Shown: one piece after another, positions 42,171 to 47,447 of the stretch
How the letters are laid out: each line of letters begins with the position of its first letter
Numbering within the stretch: the stretch's first letter is position 1
Assembly: GCA_019746975.1 (NCBI GenBank)
Contig: JAIERK010000179.1
Span: 1-47,447, forward strand
Length of the DNA stretch: 47,447 nt
Origin: Candidatus Obscuribacterales bacterium
GTDB lineage: Bacteria; Cyanobacteriota; Vampirovibrionia; Obscuribacterales; Obscuribacteraceae
Direction of reading: 5' to 3'
Notes under the pieces: model-generated
Database searches by the model: none
What the model saw: only the letters and a program-made list of their open reading frames with translations
What the model was told of the DNA's origin: nothing
Position numbers and translations under genes: made by a program

Positions 42171-43232
42171 TCAGTTCCTCTTCACCTTTTTCCAATTCGG
42201 ATTTTCAACAACGTCGGCATGCTGCTTATTCATAAAATCCGGGTTGACTATGTGACTGGCGATTGTGCCACCAGCAACTTCCGGGGTGAGCTGGACTCTT
42301 TTACCGAAAGGTCCACCATGATAGTTAGCTGATGCCTGTGGTGCGTCATTATCAGTTGTTCTGATAATGACGTTGGTCCATGGACTCGACTTAGCCCAGG
42401 TGTGGGATACGCCGATGTTAAACTCAGCGGTGCGACCACCGTGATTGTCGATCGTCGAGCTGTAACGCAGAAACATTCTGGGAATCTCAGCCCCTTGAAG
42501 AGCCGCATTCATGGCATTGACGACTCTTATCATTGACTCCGGATTTTTGTGAAGTTCGCCTGCTACTTTCTGCATGCCTGCCATATCGCCAGTAGTGAGA
42601 TACTTAGCCATGGCGCGAAGCTGCCTGGACTCCTCGTTGGTCAGCTTGTCATCGACCTTATCGAGAGCTTGCTTCAATCGGTCCGGACCTTCCAATCGAT
42701 CCTTGAAGGTAACGTTGTCGTTGCCTCGATGAATCTCTACCAGCCCATTGCTCGTATAGGCTACGCGGTCACCATTGGCGAACTGCAATGTGGTGATTCC
42801 TGACTTCTCGTCCACCGATTTTTTGAACTCCGTCTTACCCGGCTCGAAATTCGCCTCTCCGGTGGATGGCGATATGTACAATCGGCCTCGGTCCGGCATC
42901 ACGAGAATCTGCGAGCCCTGCCTAGTGATGTCGAGAGTGTCTCCGCTAACTAGACTTCTCGATGTACCGGGAGTGAGTTGATTGTTATACACGGTCTCGA
43001 AAGGAATTATCTTCATCTTTTCCGGTTTTAACTGTTCCAAAGGCTCACCTAGAAGGGCGTTACCAATGCCTTCAAGAGGTGCGCCCTGCGCTGCCGGTTT
43101 GTCCTTGATTTTGTGTTTGGCAATTTGCTCGTCACACATATCATTTAGCTGATCGTGGAATGGATCGGCAACCGGCGGTGAAGCACCACCCTGAACGGCT
43201 TCAGCGATTTGAGGTAGTTCTGGATTTGCCAT
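42171..43232 (-). CDS. Hypothetical protein, 353 residues
   Basis: I do not recognise it. There is no signal peptide. Residues 1-75 are Pro/Ala-rich with a CDEQIAKHKIKDK stretch. A beta-rich part (about 85-185) has VSGDTLDITRQGSQILVM, GRLYISPSTGEANFEPG and DGRVAYT-like turns, reminiscent of secreted or structural beta modules. A helical part (DRLKQALDKVDDKLTNEESRQLR, about 185-245) follows, then another beta-type C-terminus with EFNIGVSHTWAKSS and ANYHGGPFGKRVQL. Such multi-part proteins are common in Obscuribacterales-like genomes (impression, not a search). A strong AAGGAG site stands seven bases before the ATG. Its promoter should lie in the AT-rich 866-base stretch upstream. Confidence 0.7.
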   Translation of the reverse strand: MANPELPQIAEAVQGGASPPVADPFHDQLNDMCDEQIAKHKIKDKPAAQGAPLEGIGNALLGEPLEQLKPEKMKIIPFETVYNNQLTPGTSRSLVSGDTLDITRQGSQILVMPDRGRLYISPSTGEANFEPGKTEFKKSVDEKSGITTLQFANGDRVAYTSNGLVEIHRGNDNVTFKDRLEGPDRLKQALDKVDDKLTNEESRQLRAMAKYLTTGDMAGMQKVAGELHKNPESMIRVVNAMNAALQGAEIPRMFLRYSSTIDNHGGRTAEFNIGVSHTWAKSSPWTNVIIRTTDNDAPQASANYHGGPFGKRVQLTPEVAGGTIASHIVNPDFMNKQHADVVENPNWKKVKRN

Positions 43233-43550
43233 AAAAATTTCTCCTTATAAAAAACGTGAGGTCGCAAGTCCTATGAGGGTGGTAGGATGGTCATCTGTCG
43301 ACTACTCGACGAACATGTGCGAATACAGCCAGATTAGCCAAGTTCTGCGATTCTCGTCATACGTAAAGACGTCTGCGAGAGTGTGACAACTCACAGTTTT
43401 TTCGGCTATATTTTGTCAATATTTTTACTGTACAGACTTGTCTCTCCATAACTCGATATGTTGTATAGCTGCTAGCTAAGCGGCTTTTCGCAAGCCACTA
43501 ATCTATTCCACGTATTGTCATTTTGTAGTGATTACAAATCTATTTTGTTC

Positions 43551-43579
43551 GAATATTTTGATTGATTACAAAAATATTC
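43551..43579. repeat. AT-rich 9-bp inverted repeat
   Basis: GAATATTTT (43551-43559) and AAAATATTC (43571-43579) are perfect inverted arms around 11 bases containing GATTGATTAC. A related GTGATTACAAAT lies 20 bases upstream. It could be a regulator-binding dyad for one of the divergent genes. Confidence 0.4.
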
Positions 43580-43642
43580 CTAAATAACTCGCACATTTAC
43601 CTTGATACCAACAGGTTTTTTAAAAGAATCAAGGACAAACGC

Positions 43643-43685
43643 AGTATTGGCAGCGATACCATGCTGTGGTACCACTGCCAATACT
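43643..43685. ncRNA. Long near-perfect hairpin, possible structured RNA
   Basis: Arms of 19 bases (43643-43661 and 43667-43685) pair with two mismatches around a five-base loop TGCTG; the outer ten bases (AGTATTGGCA with TGCCAATACT) are perfect. No U-run follows on either strand, so it is not an ordinary terminator. It may be part of a small RNA, a processed leader, or the remnant of a small mobile palindrome. Confidence 0.4.
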
Positions 43686-44098
43686 AAGATGCGGTGTGCG
43701 ATTTTTGACCGACTGGAAGAAAGCGAAGCGCGTCCAACGGAATCGGAGAGAAGAACAGTTTGACGCGCTTCAGGCTGTCTTCTAGATGACCTTAGTTATA
43801 CCGGTCGGATCTTACCAACTCCTGACCGAATTGACCGTAGCAGTATCAGAGTTTGTGTGTCGGGATTAAACCGCACGGCATGAATCAGCGCTGGACTGTC
43901 ATTTTTCAGTCTCAATCGATATCTTTGTCGAAATTAAACGGTCGATATCAAAGCCGCCTACTTTGCTCGCCGAGCACGCCCGAGAGGGCGGTCAACTGTT
44001 TCCCCACAACTTTGTTACTTTCGCATAAACAGGCAATAGGCCGATATGGATCGCGATATGATATATGGCTGTCTCTATTTGAAATAATGTGGTGAACT

Positions 44099-45850
44099 GT
44101 GAAAGATTTTTCACGAGAGCGCTCCAAATTTGCTTCGAAAACAGGTCTACTGATGATCGCTCTGGCCAGCAGCCTCTCGATCGTCGCAGCGCAGGAGCAA
44201 GATGGCTCCATGCAAGAGATGTGGCAGGAACAGCAAGATTCGATGTCCTCGACAGACGCCGGCAAAAATCAGAAGAAGTCGAAGTCTAAGAGTTCCAAGA
44301 AAACAAAGGCGAAAAAGCCAGCCGAATCAGACACTCCACAGGAGGCGGATCTGGCAAAATCGACAGATCCGGTCAAAACACCGCCCGCAGCCCAAGAATC
44401 TTCTGGGTGGAACAGTTCCGAAACAGCGCCCCCGGCAGCGACATCGGCGCCAGCACCAGAACCGGTGAAAACCTCGACAGAGACCGCCCCTGAGTCGAAA
44501 GCACAAGACCCCGTCGCGAACACTCCCGCTGCATCTAGCGGATCGCAATCCGCAGTCAGTGACAAGTCTCCTGTTCAGACAACGGTCCCATCCACAACAA
44601 CAACATCGACAAGCTCTACTGCAGCATCGACTGGTTCAACTTCCTCAACAAGCTCCCCGGCATCCTCGGCAGGTTCCGCAGCTTCCTCAACTATCTCCCC
44701 GGCATCCTCGGCAGGTTCCGCAGCTTCCTCAACTATCTCCCCGGCATCCTCGGCAGGTTCCGCAGCATCCGCGCCGGCCAAACCGGAGAAAACGGACAGC
44801 AGCGCGATCGGCAGTACAGCCGCTGGCGACTCGCAAGCTCTTTGTTCATTCAATACACTAACCAACAGTGATCTGGTCAAATCGGGTGGCTGGCCTGGCG
44901 TCGGACCATTCTCGCAGGACAAAGATAAAGGCGATGTCCTGGTCGATGAATCAAAAAATCAGATCAAAGTCAGCCTCTCTGGGGAAGAAGTTACCCACGC
45001 TGAGCTCCTTCTCGTTAATCAGGCGGCTAAACCGAGCCAGTTGTTGGCCTTGCAAATGACTACCGATTTTCTGCTCGAAGCCGTTGGAGCGCCTCCCGGC
45101 AAAATCGCAGACTTCAACTCGGCACTGATGAAGGAGCAAGAAAAACTGGTCAGTGGCTCCGAAGAGCACCTCAATCTCAAAGCCGGCACATACAAGGTGC
45201 AAATCCAGAAAAAGCCAGCCCAGGACTCTACGGTGCCGGGCAATGTCAGCTACTTGATTGGCTTGGATAATCAAAAGCCATTGATCGCTCTGGTTCCCAC
45301 AGTCCAGACCAACCCGACGAAGACAGACACATCGTTCAGCGTCTGGTCCCCTCCGGAACATCCGAAGACGGCGCTCTCAACACCGTCGACGACCAAGCCG
45401 CCCGCATCGACAACTACCACCAGCAAAACAACGCCTGCCACTACTTCAAAACCGAACGAGATATTGCACAGGCAGTTCGCAAATCTCGTCATTTCCTGGC
45501 AGAAGGTGAAACGCACTGCCGTGAAGAACAGACAGTCGTCTAGCCTCACCAATATTTTGGGCGGCAAGGCGCTGGCGATGCAGAATCGAGCGATAGATTG
45601 GCTAATGAATACCAAGCAGTATTACGAGATGACGCCTATACAGCTCCAGGTTCAAGCCTACAAAGAGGTCACTCCTGGTAATAAGTATGAGGTCGAAACC
45701 TTCATCAAAGAGCGCCAACAGCTAATGAGCGCTGACACAATGAAACCGGTGAAGGACAAAGTTATGGCATACAACGTCGTCTACACCGTCGAAAAGATTC
45801 GAGGCGCCTGGCTGATAACCGATACTCGCATGGTGACACCACAGCAATAA
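44099..45850 (+). CDS. Secreted protein with repeat-rich linker and C-terminal IMS/ARC6-like domain
   Basis: 583 residues from GTG 44099. Basic N-terminus then TGLLMIALASSLSIVAAQ, a signal peptide or anchor. Residues about 50-240 are disordered, rich in Lys, then Pro/Ser/Thr/Ala, including 14-residue repeats of the type SPASSAGSAASSTI. A central part follows at 245-400. Residues about 450-583 (FANLVISWQKVKRTAV through LGGKALAMQNRAIDWL, YYEMTPIQLQVQ and TVEKIRGAWLITDTRM) match the pattern of the IMS domain of cyanobacterial proteins and plastid ARC6. The domain call is from pattern, not a search. The Ser/Ala region is compositionally unlike neighbouring genes. Its role is unknown. Confidence 0.72.
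   Translation: MKDFSRERSKFASKTGLLMIALASSLSIVAAQEQDGSMQEMWQEQQDSMSSTDAGKNQKKSKSKSSKKTKAKKPAESDTPQEADLAKSTDPVKTPPAAQESSGWNSSETAPPAATSAPAPEPVKTSTETAPESKAQDPVANTPAASSGSQSAVSDKSPVQTTVPSTTTTSTSSTAASTGSTSSTSSPASSAGSAASSTISPASSAGSAASSTISPASSAGSAASAPAKPEKTDSSAIGSTAAGDSQALCSFNTLTNSDLVKSGGWPGVGPFSQDKDKGDVLVDESKNQIKVSLSGEEVTHAELLLVNQAAKPSQLLALQMTTDFLLEAVGAPPGKIADFNSALMKEQEKLVSGSEEHLNLKAGTYKVQIQKKPAQDSTVPGNVSYLIGLDNQKPLIALVPTVQTNPTKTDTSFSVWSPPEHPKTALSTPSTTKPPASTTTTSKTTPATTSKPNEILHRQFANLVISWQKVKRTAVKNRQSSSLTNILGGKALAMQNRAIDWLMNTKQYYEMTPIQLQVQAYKEVTPGNKYEVETFIKERQQLMSADTMKPVKDKVMAYNVVYTVEKIRGAWLITDTRMVTPQQ
44655..44766 (+). repeat. 42-bp in-frame tandem repeat
   Basis: About 2.7 near-identical copies of a 42-base unit begin at 44655, 44697 and 44739. 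Each encodes 14 residues of the Ser/Ala-rich linker. Near identity indicates recent duplication and likely length variation. Confidence 0.85.
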
Positions 45851-45963
45851 GCCCAGCGCATGATACTAAATGCGACATCACTGGAATGGCTGGTTTTGCG
45901 GTCAAAACAGTGCTTGACATGCCGCGTCACGCCGGTCGCGTTCGAAAAATTGCATGTGGGATA

Positions 45964-45992
45964 GTGACGCCAAAGGCACATTAAAGTAGAAT
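45964..45992 (+). promoter_or_regulatory. Candidate promoter of the coiled-coil secreted protein
   Basis: GTGACG (45964-45969) and TAGAAT (45987-45992) are 17 bases apart and would start transcription near 46000, 37 bases before the ATG. Confidence 0.4.
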
Positions 45993-46036
45993 CAAACCAA
46001 CTTTTGCGACGCTTGCATAGCAAGGAGCGACTTTAA

Positions 46037-47447
46037 ATGAAGTCAAGATCTAAAAAACCGCAAATCACCGTAGAGAAAAGATTAGCAAAGAGCTTCGCCC
46101 TTGCAACAGCACTGACAATCTTGCTGTCTCCGCTGGCATCACCCTCGGCTGCATGGACGCCTAAATTCAGAAATAACAAACAACAACAGCTGATCGCCGA
46201 AGAGTCTAATTCGGAAGCGGACGCCGTAAAGAAGAATGCGGATAAGCCGGATAAGAAGAAAGAAGTAGAAAAAACGGCTGCCATCAAGAAAGACGCCGCA
46301 CAAAAGAAAGAGCCTGTTAGCAAGCAAGACAAAGAGACAGCAGCCAGAGAAAAGGCTGAGCAGGAAAAAGCAAAGAAGGAAGCCGACAAGACCAAAAAAG
46401 CTGCGGAAAAGGCTAGAAAGGACGCAGAGAAAAAGTCCGCTGCCGAGAGTAAAGCGAAGACTGAGAAAGAGGCAGCCGCCGAGAGCAAGATTAAAGCGAA
46501 GGCCGATAAAGAAGCTGCTGCCGAGAGCAAGATTAAAGCGAAGGCCGACAAGGAAGCTGCTGCCGAGAGCAAGAATAAAGCGAAGGCCGACAAAGAGGAC
46601 AAAAAGAAGGCGGAAAAACAGAAGGCTCAGGACGACAAGAAAGCCGCGAAAGAAAAGAAGAAAAAAGGTCTGTTCAGCAAAGATCGCGATGTGGAAGAGG
46701 CTAAAGCTGAGGTTCCAAAAGGGAAAGAACAACCTGTCGGCAAGTCGCCAACGCGTAGTACAGCCATCGACCAGCCACCACCCGCGGGGTCGAAGGTGAC
46801 ATACCAGATCTCGGGAGCACCTTTACTTTTGCCTGACACGGCGCTGGTCAGCGTACTTCAGGACATATCGAAGACATTGACCGAAGCCGACGATGATAAA
46901 GGTGTTGAAACAGACGATGAGAAGGTGATCGTCGGCCTCGCTAAGGAGATTCTGGACAAAGCGCTGGGCTCAGGCGGACTGAAAGTCAATCGCATTCTGG
47001 AGAAGGGTAAGCAAATCGACGAGAACGGCTCTATGACTACAGAGGCATGGGCGTCGGGAGATGTGCGAGTCTCCGATAACTTCAGAGGCTCCGTCGCCAC
47101 CGTCTGGGCAAAGCGCATCAATGGGTTGGTCAACGTCACAATCGCTGGAGAATGCAAGGACAAGACCCTATCCAACGGAAAGACAGTAGGCGAGTTTATC
47201 GTCGTGGTGAAAGGACGTTCTCCGGTAAAAAGTGGATTCGACATTCAAAGTCAATCTGATGTGACTTATTGGATAGGATCAGTAGCTGCGATTAGTGTGG
47301 AGGCAGCCGGTTCTAGTCATAAAGAAAATGACGACGACGACGAATCGCAAGACAAATCGTCCGCTGGGCAGGAACAACCAGACAAGAACAGCGCTGTAAA
47401 GAAAAAGTCCGGAGTAATTCTTGAGTCTGTCGTAACTCGACGCGGAC
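46037..47447 (+). CDS. Secreted Lys/Ala/Glu coiled-coil protein, C-terminus beyond the window
   Basis: 470 codons read without a stop to the window edge. ATG 46037 has AAGGAG nine bases upstream. The N-terminus is basic, then SFALATALTILLSPLASPSAA, a signal peptide. Residues about 50-225 are a highly charged Lys/Ala/Glu helix in the style of TolA, including three 14-residue repeats such as EAAAESKIKAKADK. After a short SPTRSTA linker comes a folded beta-rich domain (about 250-425) with VNRILEKGKQIDENG and VNVTIAGECKDKT. I do not recognise that domain. A periplasm-spanning role is plausible by shape. The long minus-strand frames opposite it are codon-bias shadows of the repeats. Confidence 0.8.
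   Translation, partial: MKSRSKKPQITVEKRLAKSFALATALTILLSPLASPSAAWTPKFRNNKQQQLIAEESNSEADAVKKNADKPDKKKEVEKTAAIKKDAAQKKEPVSKQDKETAAREKAEQEKAKKEADKTKKAAEKARKDAEKKSAAESKAKTEKEAAAESKIKAKADKEAAAESKIKAKADKEAAAESKNKAKADKEDKKKAEKQKAQDDKKAAKEKKKKGLFSKDRDVEEAKAEVPKGKEQPVGKSPTRSTAIDQPPPAGSKVTYQISGAPLLLPDTALVSVLQDISKTLTEADDDKGVETDDEKVIVGLAKEILDKALGSGGLKVNRILEKGKQIDENGSMTTEAWASGDVRVSDNFRGSVATVWAKRINGLVNVTIAGECKDKTLSNGKTVGEFIVVVKGRSPVKSGFDIQSQSDVTYWIGSVAAISVEAAGSSHKENDDDDESQDKSSAGQEQPDKNSAVKKKSGVILESVVTRRG
46469..46594 (+). repeat. Three 42-bp in-frame tandem repeats
   Basis: Units start at 46469, 46511 and 46553, each 42 bases and nearly identical, encoding a 14-residue helical unit; a degenerate shorter copy precedes them. 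The unit length equals that in the upstream gene, though sequences are unrelated. Confidence 0.85.

Larger units (their letters stand above)
43233..44098. other. 866-base AT-rich intergenic stretch
   Basis: The longest gene-free stretch in the window, between two outward-facing genes. It contains an AT-rich dyad (43551-43579), the long hairpin at 43643-43685, and short T-rich blocks. A frame of 80 codons at 43853-44095 exists but lacks a ribosome site and coding character. A small RNA or several regulatory elements are possible. Confidence 0.45.

Noticed and set aside
44575..44922. Minus-strand frame with repeated Glu/Ala units
   Set aside because: It is the complement of the Ser/Ala 42-bp repeats and has no ribosome site. 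The plus-strand protein explains the sequence.
46033..46732. Minus-strand frames with repeated hydrophobic segments opposite the coiled-coil gene
   Set aside because: They are the antisense reading of Lys/Ala/Glu codons (AAG read as CTT, GCC as GGC), which always yields Leu/Phe/Ser-rich frames. The plus-strand gene has a signal peptide and ribosome site.

Overview
The window reads as chromosomal DNA (about 50% GC, dense genes on both strands, no insertion sequence, tRNA, rRNA or CRISPR array seen) from a non-photosynthetic relative of cyanobacteria, most likely a Vampirovibrionia/Melainabacteria lineage such as Obscuribacterales. This is an inference. It rests on the mix of Sll0572-like, UbiB and arginase proteins, a C-terminal domain that looks like the cyanobacterial/plastid ARC6 IMS domain, and many secreted low-complexity proteins, with no photosynthesis gene. 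Nothing here fixes the taxon beyond doubt.

Layout. 1-1530 (minus): end of a phosphonate pathway, a phosphonopyruvate decarboxylase (cut by the window edge) overlapping a PEP mutase fused to a nucleotidyltransferase. 1874-7604 (minus): a secreted Gln/Ser-rich protein, a VOC-fold protein, a rubredoxin-less rubrerythrin with a cysteine-free Fur-family regulator just upstream, a diguanylate cyclase, a secreted protein and a DnaJ-TPR protein. The rbr-fur intergenic region carries a dense array of short inverted repeats. 7968-10601 (plus): clpB, convergent with a secreted TPR protein across a bidirectional terminator. 12388-15540 (plus): a tandem kinase/pseudokinase whose 5' end looks broken, then an MFS transporter. 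15857-17962 (minus): larC with a large His-rich insert, and a secreted Cna-B/carboxypeptidase-regulatory-like protein. 18031-22854: dusB, a small membrane protein, gmk-rpoZ and rqcH.

22930-29754 is an envelope-glycan locus: a polyprenyl-phosphate GT2, an AsnB-type amidotransferase and two ArnT-like GT39 membrane glycosyltransferases. 30038-34930 (minus) holds arginase, a DUF2071 protein, lexA, an Sll0572/cyclic-2,3-diphosphoglycerate-synthase-like GTPase and an amidinotransferase-fold hydrolase, suggesting arginine or guanidino-compound metabolism around the SOS repressor. 35239-41849 (plus) is a compact signalling run: a coiled-coil protein, a UbiB-type kinase, a PP2C phosphatase, a zinc-ribbon/FHA protein, a Ser/Thr kinase with NHL propeller and Maf, with almost no spacing from ubiB to maf. 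42171-47447 holds a hypothetical protein, an 866-bp non-coding stretch with a long near-perfect hairpin, the IMS-like secreted protein and a secreted Lys/Ala/Glu coiled-coil protein. The last two each carry in-frame 42-bp tandem repeats.

The points most worth following are the inverted-repeat operator array at rubrerythrin, the disrupted tandem kinase, the 43.6-kb hairpin, the IMS-like domain, and the arginase/Sll0572/amidinotransferase grouping.
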